A DNA stretch of 64,000 nucleotides, from contig JAWKTN010000001.1 of the NCBI GenBank assembly GCA_041399065.1, forward strand, positions 310,001-374,000, read 5' to 3'. Position 1 is the first letter of the stretch, and every line of letters starts with the position of its first letter. A model generated the notes under the pieces. That model was not told where the DNA came from. It did not search any database and saw only the letters and a program-made list of their open reading frames with translations. Positions 1-8,576 of the stretch are shown one piece after another. Both the position numbers and the translations under genes were made by a program. This stretch comes from JAGQPD01 sp020426865. Its GTDB lineage: Bacteria > Planctomycetota > Planctomycetia > Pirellulales > Pirellulaceae.

Positions 1-292
1 GGGCAATCAAACCTTCACCAGCGACCCAGCGTACGTCGGGATCCTCGTCCTCAAGGGCCACCATTAACGCCGGTGCCGCAACAGGATCACTAATCGCAGC
101 CAAACATTTGGCCGCTTCCCAACGCACATGGCGGTCGCGGTCAATCAGCGAATTGACGAGAGCTCGGACGATTTCCGGCCCCTCCCGCTGAACAATTGCC
201 GCCCGTGTCCGCTCCCGTTTCGCCGCGTCCGAATCCGCCAGATCAGCGATCATCCGGCCAACCTCTTCGCTCACTTCTTCATGGTAAGTCAT
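1..292 (-). CDS. HEAT-repeat protein, N-terminal part (runs off the left edge)
   Basis: The minus strand is open from an ATG at 292 to the window edge and gives about 97 residues. The start MTYHEEVSEEVGRM is preceded by AGGAG eight bases upstream. The sequence contains two helical-repeat units with the HEAT/PBS-lyase pattern, recognisable by DRDRHVRWEAAKCLAAI and DEDPDVRWVAGEGL, where VRW-A--L recurs about every 32 residues. Such repeats form protein-binding solenoids; no catalytic residues are visible and the partner is unknown. The gene is divergent from the ATPase gene at 411. The C-terminus lies outside the window, so it may be one domain of a larger protein. Confidence 0.7.
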   Translation of the reverse strand, partial: MTYHEEVSEEVGRMIADLADSDAAKRERTRAAIVQREGPEIVRALVNSLIDRDRHVRWEAAKCLAAISDPVAAPALMVALEDEDPDVRWVAGEGLIA

Positions 293-410
293 GACTGCTG
301 CTCCTATATGTCGCGAAAACCTGTTGCCGCGAAGGGCACTTCACTACCTGCAACCGATTACTACCATTATTAAAACAATGCATTAGCTCATTCACTACTA
401 ATCGCCGCAA

Positions 411-1811
411 TTGGCGGGCCAATCGTTAAAAAACTACGGGATTACTTCTTTCAACGCAGGCACGCAATTTGAACTGGAATTCAATTACTGGAATCCAATC
501 GACCGTTTCAATCGCCTGCATCGGAGCCGCAAGATCATGGAAATGCTCAATAGCGAACGCCATTTACGCCCCCATTTGGCGCAGAATTTTCTTTCAGCGA
601 TCGATGCAACGGGCGGCATCATCACGGTTGACAATACCGAGGCATGTGCGGTGGCGTTGGTTCGGGATGCCATCCTCGGCAACGCTTCGGACATCCATTT
701 CCTGCCGTGTGACGATGTGATTCATATTCGCCTTCGAATTGACGGACGGTTGTTGGACGCGGTGCGCATGCCGACGCATCAAGCGATTCGCATCGTTCGA
801 CATTTCAAGACGCTTTCCGACCTCGATCCGATGCCCGCCATGACGCCACTCGTTGCGCGGCGTTCGATTGATGTTGATGGTCGAACGATCGATATCCGAG
901 TAGCAACCGTCCCATCGATTGGCGGTGAAAAGATGGTGCTACGGCTCCTCAATCGACGGCAACTCCAACATCGCGTACACGAATTGGGAATGCACGACGA
1001 AGAGCTTGACGAGATTCGTCGGTGGCTGCGGCACGTCACGGGAATGTTCGTCGTCACGGGCCCGACCGGCTCAGGAAAAACGACGACGCTTTATGCCTTA
1101 CTGCAGGAGTTGCGTCTGCATGAACGGAGCGTCGTAACGATCGAGAATCCAGTCGAATATCGCGTCGACGGGATCACGCAGATCCAGGTTGACGAGCATC
1201 ATCAATTGACGTTTTCGGAAGGAGTGCGGGCGACATTAAGGTTGGACGTCGATTACATCTTGCTGGGTGAGGTTCGCGATGCCGCGTCGGCTCACGCTGC
1301 CATGGAAGCCAGTTCCACCGGTCGCACGCTGATGACGACGATGCATGCCCGCGATGCCGTCGGAGCGGTCACCGCCTTGCGCAACTGGGGACTTAGCGAC
1401 CACGAGATCGCCACCGCCATGGAGGTCGTCATCGCTCAACGACTCGTCCGTAAACTCTGCACCAACTGTCGCATCCACGAATCCCCACGGGACGACGAAG
1501 CCGAATGGCTACATTCGTTGAAGATTCCCGTACCTGAAGTCACGTGGCATGCCGGTGCGTGCGACGATTGTCGCGGTCTTGGGTATCTCGGCAGAACCGG
1601 CATCTTTGAAGTGTGGCGAGTCAGCGCCGAAGACTATCACGCGATTGTCGAACACTGTGACGAGCGAAGTTTACGGGAACAACTCGCCCGGCGTGGCCAT
1701 CGAGCCCTATTGACCAACGGAATGACCGTTGCCACTGACGGCACCACGTCGCTCGACGAACTACGACAATTGGGTGCGTTTTTTGTTCCTCCAATCGGCG
1801 ACCAAACCTAG
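411..1811 (+). CDS. GspE/PilB-family secretion or pilus assembly ATPase
   Basis: A 466-residue protein of the type II secretion/type IV pilus ATPase family, which powers pseudopilus or pilus extension at the cytoplasmic face of the inner membrane. Visible motifs are Walker A GPTGSGKTT (about 217-225), the Walker B region LLGEVRD (284-290), the His box TTMHARDA (about 309-316) and two zinc-type cysteine pairs, CTNC (350-353) and CDDC (about 391-394). The N-terminal MshEN-like region of full PilB proteins is mostly missing. The usual RQDPD segment before Walker B reads LRLDVD. The longest frame starts with TTG at 411; an in-frame ATG at 537 with GGAG ten bases upstream is a credible alternative. 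No other pilus genes adjoin it. A prepilin-like DUF1559 gene lies far away at 38.4 kb. Confidence 0.85.
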   Translation: MAGQSLKNYGITSFNAGTQFELEFNYWNPIDRFNRLHRSRKIMEMLNSERHLRPHLAQNFLSAIDATGGIITVDNTEACAVALVRDAILGNASDIHFLPCDDVIHIRLRIDGRLLDAVRMPTHQAIRIVRHFKTLSDLDPMPAMTPLVARRSIDVDGRTIDIRVATVPSIGGEKMVLRLLNRRQLQHRVHELGMHDEELDEIRRWLRHVTGMFVVTGPTGSGKTTTLYALLQELRLHERSVVTIENPVEYRVDGITQIQVDEHHQLTFSEGVRATLRLDVDYILLGEVRDAASAHAAMEASSTGRTLMTTMHARDAVGAVTALRNWGLSDHEIATAMEVVIAQRLVRKLCTNCRIHESPRDDEAEWLHSLKIPVPEVTWHAGACDDCRGLGYLGRTGIFEVWRVSAEDYHAIVEHCDERSLREQLARRGHRALLTNGMTVATDGTTSLDELRQLGAFFVPPIGDQT

Positions 1812-1869
1812 CAATAAGTCGCCATGTATGTCGTATTGGCACGTCTCCCATCTTCCAACCTTCATCTTT

Positions 1870-2045
1870 CCCCCATATTCCTGTCCCCATTTTCCTGCCC
1901 CCATTTTCCTGCCCCCATTTTCCTGCCCCCATTTTCCTGCCCAAACCCTTCCTGCCCAAACCCTTCCTGCCCAAACCCTTCCTGCCCAAACCCTTCCTGC
2001 CCAAACCCTTCCTGCCCAAACCCTTCCTGCCCAAACCCTTCCTGC
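1870..2045. repeat. Two-phase minisatellite (14-bp and 15-bp units)
   Basis: Tandem array in the gap between the ATPase and moxR genes. It starts with one degenerate unit and four copies of a 14-bp unit CCCCCATTTTCCTG. It then changes to seven copies of a 15-bp unit CCAAACCCTTCCTGC (1941-2045). Both units share the core TTCCTGC. One strand is almost purine-only. Because the second unit is a multiple of three it is open in all frames, so long low-complexity ORFs appear here on both strands (GRVWA, GKGLGR, QEGFG repeats). I regard them as non-coding. Confidence 0.9.
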
Positions 2046-2048
2046 ATC

Positions 2049-2083
2049 GGGGCATTTTGCCCCACGTTGGGGCATTTTGCCCC
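2049..2083. repeat. Twin identical hairpins, 20-bp period
   Basis: Two copies of the perfect hairpin GGGGCATTTTGCCCC (2049-2063 and 2069-2083), separated by ACGTT. Each can form a 6-bp stem with a 3-base loop. They sit directly after the minisatellite and upstream of moxR. They could act as a transcription barrier between the ATPase gene and the moxR cluster, but no T-tract follows, so this is only a possibility. Confidence 0.7.
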
Positions 2084-2136
2084 ACGCGAAGACCGTTTAT
2101 GATGCCATTTTGGCAGATTTCGGCGTTCTTGCAACG

Positions 2137-2152
2137 TGGCATATATTTTGCC
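2137..2152 (+). promoter_or_regulatory. Candidate sigma54 (-24/-12) promoter for the moxR-bat cluster
   Basis: TGGCATATATTTTGCC matches the sigma54 consensus TGGCAC-N5-TTGCW at the invariant GG and GC with the correct 12-base offset. The mismatches are T for C at position 6 and C at the last position. It lies about 90 bp before the moxR ATG. The same gene cluster ends with an NtrC-type sigma54 activator, which makes the assignment more plausible. This is inference from one motif. Confidence 0.35.
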
Positions 2153-2240
2153 TTGCCGTGTACCACGGACTTTGTCGTGCCAGAGGTCCAAAGCGGAACG
2201 TAAATAAAGTTGCTACTAGCCCTTAGGGGGATCGCAAGAC

Positions 2241-3254
2241 ATGACATCCTCGACTCGTCATTCTCAACCGACGGACCTTGATGCGTTGAGTGCGCAGATC
2301 GCGGCTCGAAGTACGCCGTTTACTCGTTTGCTGGACGAGGTGGGGCGAGTGATTGTTGGCCAGCAGGCTTTATTGCGACGAATGATCGTTGGGCTTTTGG
2401 GAAATGGTCATCTCTTGATTGAAGGCGTACCGGGGCTGGCCAAGACAACGGCGGTCGCGTGTGTCGCGCGGGGGATCGACACCAGCTTCCAGCGTCTGCA
2501 GTTCACGCCCGATTTATTGCCGGCCGATTTGATTGGCACCTTGGTCTATCGGCCGCAAGACCAACAGTTTATCGTGCAGAAGGGCCCGATCTTTTCGAAC
2601 CTGATCCTGGCGGATGAAATCAACCGAGCGCCGGCGAAGGTACAAAGCGCATTACTGGAGGCGATGCAGGAACGGCAAGTAACGATTGGCAGTGAAACGT
2701 TTCTGCTGGCGGAGCCGTTCCTGGTTATGGCAACGCAGAACCCCGTCGAGCAAGAGGGGACGTATCCATTGCCAGAGGCGCAGATGGACCGATTCATGCT
2801 GAAGGTAGTCGTCGATTATCCAACACGTGACGAAGAACTGGAGATACTCGATCGCATGTCGCAAACACGGCAGCGAATCGCGATCGAGCCCGTCATGCAT
2901 CCGCAGGACATTGTAGCCGCTCGAGAACTGGTGGACCGGATCTACGTGGACGACAAGGTGCGACATTACATTGTGGACCTTGTCATGGCAACGCGACGGC
3001 CGGAAGAATACGGATTGAACATCCGGCATCTCGTCCAGTACGGCGGATCACCGCGTGCCACAATCAATCTAACACTGGCCGCACGTGCCAACGCGTTCCT
3101 AAATGGCCGTGGATATGTCGTCCCGCAAGACGTCAAAGACCTGGCACTCGATGTCCTTCGGCATCGAGTCGTGTTGACGTACGAGGCCGAAGCGGAAGAC
3201 AAAACCTCTGACGAAATCGTCACGATGATCCTCAGTCATATTCCGGTACCGTAA
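2241..3254 (+). CDS. MoxR-family AAA+ ATPase
   Basis: 337 residues, the usual MoxR length. These ATPases act as chaperones that mature or regulate VWA-domain proteins encoded next to them. Walker A is EGVPGLAKTT (61-70), Walker B is LILADEINRA (121-130), and sensor 1 is MATQNPVEQEGTYPLPEAQ. The C-terminal AAA lid is complete. The ATG is preceded by AGGGGG about ten bases upstream. It opens a co-directional cluster with DUF58, BatA, BatB-C and BatD-E genes, the classical moxR/bat arrangement, so its clients are most likely those VWA proteins. Confidence 0.95.
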   Translation: MTSSTRHSQPTDLDALSAQIAARSTPFTRLLDEVGRVIVGQQALLRRMIVGLLGNGHLLIEGVPGLAKTTAVACVARGIDTSFQRLQFTPDLLPADLIGTLVYRPQDQQFIVQKGPIFSNLILADEINRAPAKVQSALLEAMQERQVTIGSETFLLAEPFLVMATQNPVEQEGTYPLPEAQMDRFMLKVVVDYPTRDEELEILDRMSQTRQRIAIEPVMHPQDIVAARELVDRIYVDDKVRHYIVDLVMATRRPEEYGLNIRHLVQYGGSPRATINLTLAARANAFLNGRGYVVPQDVKDLALDVLRHRVVLTYEAEAEDKTSDEIVTMILSHIPVP

Positions 3255-3287
3255 AGCAGCATCGCAAAGAACATTGAGGGGTTGACG

Positions 3288-4163
3288 GTGATACCACGCG
3301 AATTGATGGCCCGCATCCGACGGATTCAAATCCGCACGTCGCACTTGGCGGACGACATGTTGATCGGCCAATACCATTCGGCGTTCAAAGGGCGGGGCAT
3401 TGAATTTGAGGAAGTGCGTCCGTACCAGATTGGCGATGACGTTCGCTCGATCGACTGGAACGTGACCGCGCGAATGGGAGAACCGTATGTAAAGCTCTTC
3501 CGCGAAGAGCGGGAATTGACGGTCATGCTGTTAGTCGATCTTAGTGCGTCGCAGAGTTTCGGTACGCATTATCAGACAAAGCGTGAAGCGGTAACGGAAC
3601 TGGCGGCGACGTTGGCATTCTCGGCGATCAAGAACAACGACAAGATCGGCCTGCTGTTGTTTACCGACGAGATCGAAAAAGCCGTACCGGCTCGCAAAGG
3701 TTCGCGCCATGTTCTGCGTGTGATTCGGGAATTGTTGTACTGCGAACCGATCGGTCGCGGCACAAACATTGGCGCGGCCCTGCAATACCTGAATTCAACC
3801 GTAAAACGCCGAGCAATCGTGTTCTTGATTAGCGATTTTCTCGATAGCCGGTTTGAACAGCCCCTGCGAGTCGCGAAGCGGCGTCACGATCTTGTTCCCA
3901 TCGTTGTCTCCGATCGTCGCGAACATGACTTGCCCAATGTTGGATTCTTGAACCTGCGAGATGCGGAAACCGGTCACACCGTGTTGCTCGACACATCCAG
4001 CGCTCGTCAGCGAACGGCCTTCGCGGATCGTGCCGCCGCCCTCTGCGACCGGCGACAACGGCTGTTCCGCACCTTGCAACTCGATTCGATCTCGATCGAG
4101 ACGGGAGAGGACTTTGTGGAACCCTTGCGGAAGTTCTTCCATCGACGGGAGGAGCGGCAATGA
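3288..4163 (+). CDS. DUF58 domain protein (VWA-like)
   Basis: 291 residues from a GTG at 3288. GAGGGG ends six bases before this codon, which favours it over the TTG at 3282; an ATG at 3306 is also possible. The DUF58 signature is clear: EFEEVRPYQIGDDVRSIDW, followed by a VWA-like segment LLVDLSASQSFG with a DxSxS metal site. Members of the family are nearly always encoded next to moxR and are thought to be its clients; their biochemical role is not settled. The stop overlaps the next ATG (ATGA at 4160), which suggests translational coupling. Confidence 0.92.
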   Translation: MIPRELMARIRRIQIRTSHLADDMLIGQYHSAFKGRGIEFEEVRPYQIGDDVRSIDWNVTARMGEPYVKLFREERELTVMLLVDLSASQSFGTHYQTKREAVTELAATLAFSAIKNNDKIGLLLFTDEIEKAVPARKGSRHVLRVIRELLYCEPIGRGTNIGAALQYLNSTVKRRAIVFLISDFLDSRFEQPLRVAKRRHDLVPIVVSDRREHDLPNVGFLNLRDAETGHTVLLDTSSARQRTAFADRAAALCDRRQRLFRTLQLDSISIETGEDFVEPLRKFFHRREERQ

Positions 4164-5209
4164 CGCAGCACGTAGGCGGCGACGAAGGCCGTGTCCGATG
4201 CCGTCCCGACGAAGCTGTCGGCGCTCGCCTGGTTCCGCGCGCAAACCGCCGGCCGTTGTCCCTCTGCTTCGCAGGCGTGTTGGCCACTGTCGCATCCTTG
4301 GCCAGTGCCGAGGAACAACAATTCCGATCCGCTGTCGACGGTGTCCAACTGGTGTGTTCGGTCGATCGCAAATCCGTTCAAGTTGCCGAACCGATCGCGT
4401 TAACGATTCAAATCGAGGCACCCGACAACACCGCGATATCCTTCCCTTCAGTACCCGACGCATTGGGTGATTTCCATGTAGTTGACACACAAGACCAGAT
4501 GGACATCCCGACCGGAACGGGCCGCCTGTTTACACGTCGTTATCTACTAGAGTGCTACTATTCCGGCGCGCACGTGATTCCCGCGATCACGGTCGCGTAT
4601 CGGCTGCGGGAGACGAACACCGCGCATTCGGCCCTTGCTCAACAAATGACTACCCCCGAGATTCCGATCCATGTGACGAGCACGCTCGAAGGCAGTATCG
4701 ACCCATCGACGTTCCGCGACATCAAGGATGCCTTAGCGATACCCGAATCCAACAGAACATCGCCCGCGATCTGGTGGTCGCTCGGGGCAGGGGGGTTGGC
4801 GCTGGCGTTGGCGACGGCGCTTATTTTAGCGAGTCGCCGATCGGCACCTCAGCCGTCTGCAACGCAGCTTGCCTTGCGACAATTGGATGAACTGGAACGC
4901 TCGACGCTACTTGCCGAAGGGCGCATTGATGAATATTACGTTCGACTTACTTCGGTCGTCCGCCATTTCCTGGAGCGCAGGTTGGAGATCCCCGCGTCGC
5001 GGATGACAACTGCCGAGTTCTTCGAAGGCCTGCGGGCACAAGACCTTTTGGTAAGCGGGTTGCGGGAACGGCTAACACAGTTCTTGACTACCGCTGATAT
5101 GGTCAAGTTCGCCGGCGCTACCCCCGACTCATCGTCGTCGACCAACGCGTTGGACACCGCTCGTCGCATGATCACAACATTTAGTGATGCTCCCGCCCAC
5201 ATTAAGTAA
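4160..5209 (+). CDS. Membrane-anchored protein of the moxR/bat cluster
   Basis: 349 residues. It has a possible signal anchor around residues 32-50 (CFAGVLATVASLASA), a beta-rich extracytoplasmic part of about 150 residues, one membrane helix around 204-225 (GAGGLALALATALILAS) and a helical C-terminal part. The order resembles the BatD/DUF4381-type proteins that often lie between the DUF58 and VWA genes. No catalytic motif is visible. It overlaps the DUF58 gene by four bases and is followed closely by batA. The first 30 residues are Arg-rich and look less constrained, so the true start may be further in, for example the ATG at 4191 in another frame is not usable. Function is inferred from context only. 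Confidence 0.75.
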   Translation: MTQHVGGDEGRVRCRPDEAVGARLVPRANRRPLSLCFAGVLATVASLASAEEQQFRSAVDGVQLVCSVDRKSVQVAEPIALTIQIEAPDNTAISFPSVPDALGDFHVVDTQDQMDIPTGTGRLFTRRYLLECYYSGAHVIPAITVAYRLRETNTAHSALAQQMTTPEIPIHVTSTLEGSIDPSTFRDIKDALAIPESNRTSPAIWWSLGAGGLALALATALILASRRSAPQPSATQLALRQLDELERSTLLAEGRIDEYYVRLTSVVRHFLERRLEIPASRMTTAEFFEGLRAQDLLVSGLRERLTQFLTTADMVKFAGATPDSSSSTNALDTARRMITTFSDAPAHIK

Positions 5210-5223
5210 CGGTAGTTGTCAGC

Positions 5224-6306
5224 ATGTTTACGTTTCACAACCCATCGATTTGGTTTCTCACGCTTCTGGTCATCGTGCCGTGGCTGTTGGTCCGATCGCT
5301 GCGATACCGAACGGAGTCACTTTCCTTCAGTTCGACGAACGGGTTAGACAGACTTCCCAGGTCGTGGAAACAGCGACTGCAGTGGCTGCCGACGTTTATG
5401 ACACTGTTGGCATTGCTGCTGTTGATTGTCGCCGTTGCTCGCCCAAGAGAAGGCCGCAAGGAGGCGGTCAGCTCGACGGAGGGGATCGCCATCGAGTTGG
5501 TGGTAGACCGATCGGGCAGTATGCAAGCGTTGGACTTTAAGTTACGAAACGAGACGGTCGACCGGTTGTCGGCGATCAAGGACGTAGCGAGCCGATTCGT
5601 GCTCGGGGGTGACAACCTAAACGGCCGCGCAAGCGACCTGATTGGGCTGGTTACCTTTGCTCGATACGCCGATGGCATCACCCCTCCGACGATGGATCAT
5701 TCATTCGTTGTGGGACAACTGCACGATACGGAAATCGTCGATCGTGAACCGGAAGACGGCACAGCAATCGGCGACGCCATCGGCCTGGCAACGGAAAAAC
5801 TCAATGGCCTCAAGCGAAGTGGCAGTCAAAAGATCACGAGCAAAGTGATGATCCTGTTGACCGACGGCGCCAACAATTCGGGGGACATCGACCCGGTTCA
5901 GGCGGCGGAACTGGCATCCAGTTTTGGCGTCAAGATCTACACGATTGGCGTCGGCACAAAAGGCCTTGCCCCGATTCCGGTCACGGATCCATTTACTGGC
6001 CGGAAGGTGTTACGAATGATGGAAGCACACATCGACGAGGACACGCTCACGAAGATCGCCGAACTTACGGGAGGCAAGTACTTTCGCGCGACGGATACTG
6101 CGTCGCTGGAAAACATCTACAAGGAGATTGACGAACTTGAAAAAACCAAGTTCGAAGAAAAGCAGTATGTCGAGTACCGCGAATGGGCAATCGAGACCAT
6201 CACGCTGGCGGGAGTTTCGGCGCCCGCGCTGGCTTGGCTTAGTTTGTGGTTGCTGGCAGGGCGCGAGGTACTAGTTCACACTCTGTTTCGACAATTTAAC
6301 CCATAA
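5224..6306 (+). CDS. batA: BatA-like VWA domain membrane protein
   Basis: 360 residues. N-terminal helix WFLTLLVIVPWLLVRSL, a second helix around 58-75 (FMTLLALLLLIVAVA), then a von Willebrand factor A domain with the MIDAS motif DRSGSM (about 97-102) and the downstream T and D residues in LLTDGANNSGD. A C-terminal membrane helix ends the protein. BatA proteins are inner-membrane VWA proteins, and those of Bacteroides and Leptospira have been linked to aerotolerance. The gene lies 14 bp after the previous one and 17 bp before the batB-batC fusion, so it is almost certainly co-transcribed with moxR and the DUF58 gene. Confidence 0.92.
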   Translation: MFTFHNPSIWFLTLLVIVPWLLVRSLRYRTESLSFSSTNGLDRLPRSWKQRLQWLPTFMTLLALLLLIVAVARPREGRKEAVSSTEGIAIELVVDRSGSMQALDFKLRNETVDRLSAIKDVASRFVLGGDNLNGRASDLIGLVTFARYADGITPPTMDHSFVVGQLHDTEIVDREPEDGTAIGDAIGLATEKLNGLKRSGSQKITSKVMILLTDGANNSGDIDPVQAAELASSFGVKIYTIGVGTKGLAPIPVTDPFTGRKVLRMMEAHIDEDTLTKIAELTGGKYFRATDTASLENIYKEIDELEKTKFEEKQYVEYREWAIETITLAGVSAPALAWLSLWLLAGREVLVHTLFRQFNP

Positions 6307-6323
6307 CATTTCATGACGCACGC

Positions 6324-8567
6324 ATGGATTTTCGATTCTTCCATCCTGAGAACTTCTTCTATCTGTGGCTGGCACTGCTGGTTGCAGGTTTCGGTACGTA
6401 CGCCGCGTTGGCACAACGAAAGGCATGGCGGAACTTCGTTACACGCAATCTGTACAGTCGGATGACGGCGGGACAGTCGTCACGCAACCTGTGGACCAAA
6501 ATATTGCCGCCCTTTTGCTTGATCCTGATCACATTCGCATTGGCCGATCCCCGTTGGGGTAAGACCTGGAAGGATGTGCCGCAGCGCGGCATCGAAGTTG
6601 TCTTTGCGCTGGATGTCTCTCGATCGATGCTGGCCGAGGACACTCCTCCAAACCGCCTCGAACGCGCCAAGCAGATGATCAAGGATGCCGTCGACCAAAT
6701 GGCAGGCGATCGCGTTGGTCTGGTGGTCTTCTCCGGCGAGGCAAAACGACAAGTCCCGCTGACACAGCACTATCACGACTTTAAGCAATCGTTGGACGAG
6801 GTAAACATTACCGATATCAATCGCGGCGGTTCCAATCTTGCCTTGGCGCTAAAGGTGAGTGCGGACGCGTTTTTGGAGAAATCGGGCGACCACAAAGCGA
6901 TCGTCCTGATCACCGACGGCGAGGACCACGAGAGTGGTCCGCTTGAAGTAGCCCAACAACTGCATCGCGAACACGGCATCCGCGTCTTCACGATTGGCCT
7001 GGGGGACCAGTTGCAGGGATCGCGCATTCCCACGCGGTCAGCAGACAACCGTACGACGTACTTGCAACATGATGGCCAAACGGTCCTCTCCAAGATGGAC
7101 GGCCAGCTACTATCACGAATCGCGACGGAAACGTCCGGGGCATTTGTCCCTGCCGGAACGCGTCAGGTCGACATGGGAGCCGTTTATCAGCGATACATTT
7201 CTACAGTCGAGCAGCAAGAATTTGAATCGGCCCGAGTCGAAGAATATACGCCCCGTTTTCAATGGTTCCTTACCGCCGCGATTTCCCTGTTGGCACTTGA
7301 TACCTTCCTGCGAGCTCGACGCCCAGCGAAACAGCAGGTCGACGCTCGACGCCCCCGCCATCCATCCGACGAATCAACGACTGCGCCGAGCGTCAATCCA
7401 CAACGACCATCGTCAACCACGCCCGACCGGCCCGCCAAAGCTGTTATCTCCGCATCGGTCCTCTTCGCCATCGCCGTGGCAACGCTCGGCACTAGCCAGA
7501 CCGCCAAGGCCGGCGACGATTCCGTCCGGCAACTGGCCGAGCAGGGTCGACAGGCACTGAAGGATTATCATTACGACGAAGCCGAGCAATTCTTTCAACA
7601 AGCTCTCGCAAAAGACGGCAACAATCACGTACTTCAATTCAACAAGGCAGTTGTCCATTATCGACAAGACGACTTACGGGCCGCCCGCGACCTGTTTACC
7701 GCCGCCGTCCAATCACCAGACACATCCTTGCAGGCAAAAGCGCATTTCAACCTGGGCAATTGCGATCTTCGCGAGGCCCTAGCGATTGCAGACGACGTTC
7801 CAGAAACTGCCGAAAAGCAAGCCAGGTCTGCACTTTCTCACTTCCGGGACGCTATTGCCGCAGATCCCCTTGACGCCGACGCTCGAGCGAACATCGAACT
7901 TGCACAACGACTGATCGATCAACTCATCGAAAAACAAAAACAACAGCAAGATCAACAACAGCAAGACCAACAACAACAAGATCAACAACAGCAAGACCAA
8001 CAACAACAAGATCAACAACAGCAAGACCAACAACAACAAGATCAACAACAGCAAGACCAACAACAACAAGATCAACAACAGCAAGACCAACAACAACAAG
8101 ACCAACAACAACAAGATCAACAACAACAAGATCAACAACAACAAGACCAACAGCAACAAGACCAACAGCAACAAGACCAACAGCAACAAGACCAACAGCA
8201 ACAAGACCAACAGCAACAAGACCAACAGCAACAAGACCAACAGCAACAAGACCAACAGCAACAAGACCAACAGCAACAAGACCAACAGCAACAAGACCAA
8301 CAGCAACAAGACCAACAGCAACAAGACCAACAGCAACAAGACCAACAGCAACAGGACGAGGGTGAGGAAGAGGGCGAGGCGGCGAAATCGCAGGTCGACC
8401 CGACGAGCGATGCTGAGGAGGACTACCCGGCTGGTCGCGAGATCACCATGACACGCGAGGAGGCGATGAAGCTATTGCAGTCGGTGCGGGACCGCGAGCT
8501 ACTACGTCGTTTGCAGAAGCAACGGCAGGCGCGAAGCCGGTACATTCCAGGTGACAAGGATTGGTAA
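6324..8567 (+). CDS. BatB-BatC fusion: VWA domain plus TPR domain with a (DQQQQ)27 linker
   Basis: 747 residues. The first part (1-340) is BatB-like: membrane helix FYLWLALLVAGFGTY, a second helix, a VWA domain with MIDAS motif DVSRSM (about 95-100), and a third helix near 314-330. A new hydrophobic segment SASVLFAIAVATLGTSQTA (about 377-395) follows. Then comes a periplasmic BatC-like TPR region (about 405-535), a run of 27 DQQQQ units and an acidic tail with a final basic segment RLQKQRQARSRYIPG. BatB and BatC are usually separate neighbouring genes, so this is a fusion. The Gln-rich run looks like a flexible spacer. Its reverse strand gives an artefactual poly-Leu/Val ORF. The gene is 9 bp before batD. 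Confidence 0.9.
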   Translation: MDFRFFHPENFFYLWLALLVAGFGTYAALAQRKAWRNFVTRNLYSRMTAGQSSRNLWTKILPPFCLILITFALADPRWGKTWKDVPQRGIEVVFALDVSRSMLAEDTPPNRLERAKQMIKDAVDQMAGDRVGLVVFSGEAKRQVPLTQHYHDFKQSLDEVNITDINRGGSNLALALKVSADAFLEKSGDHKAIVLITDGEDHESGPLEVAQQLHREHGIRVFTIGLGDQLQGSRIPTRSADNRTTYLQHDGQTVLSKMDGQLLSRIATETSGAFVPAGTRQVDMGAVYQRYISTVEQQEFESARVEEYTPRFQWFLTAAISLLALDTFLRARRPAKQQVDARRPRHPSDESTTAPSVNPQRPSSTTPDRPAKAVISASVLFAIAVATLGTSQTAKAGDDSVRQLAEQGRQALKDYHYDEAEQFFQQALAKDGNNHVLQFNKAVVHYRQDDLRAARDLFTAAVQSPDTSLQAKAHFNLGNCDLREALAIADDVPETAEKQARSALSHFRDAIAADPLDADARANIELAQRLIDQLIEKQKQQQDQQQQDQQQQDQQQQDQQQQDQQQQDQQQQDQQQQDQQQQDQQQQDQQQQDQQQQDQQQQDQQQQDQQQQDQQQQDQQQQDQQQQDQQQQDQQQQDQQQQDQQQQDQQQQDQQQQDQQQQDQQQQDQQQQDQQQQDEGEEEGEAAKSQVDPTSDAEEDYPAGREITMTREEAMKLLQSVRDRELLRRLQKQRQARSRYIPGDKDW
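7950..8354 (+). repeat. Coding minisatellite, 27 x 15 bp (DQQQQ)
   Basis: Exactly 27 in-frame 15-bp units. There are three zones. At 7950-8099 there are five copies of a 30-bp dimer, GATCAACAACAGCAA followed by GACCAACAACAACAA. At 8100-8144 there are three transitional units. At 8145-8354 there are fourteen copies of GACCAACAGCAACAA, the last ending in CAG. The protein is identical throughout, so the zones record separate rounds of unit amplification. Copy number probably varies between strains. Confidence 0.97.
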
Positions 8568-8576
8568 GGTGCTAAT

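Noticed and set aside
1621..2247. Long ORFs on both strands (GKGLGR, PNPSC, QEGFG repeats)
   Set aside because: They are translations of the 14/15-bp minisatellite, which is open in all frames; no start signal or domain.
7779..8351. Minus-strand 190-aa ORF of LLLLV repeats
   Set aside because: Antisense of the DQQQQ array of the BatB-BatC fusion.
7950..8354. Regular repeats as a CRISPR array
   Set aside because: Units are contiguous, 15 bp and coding; there are no unique spacers.
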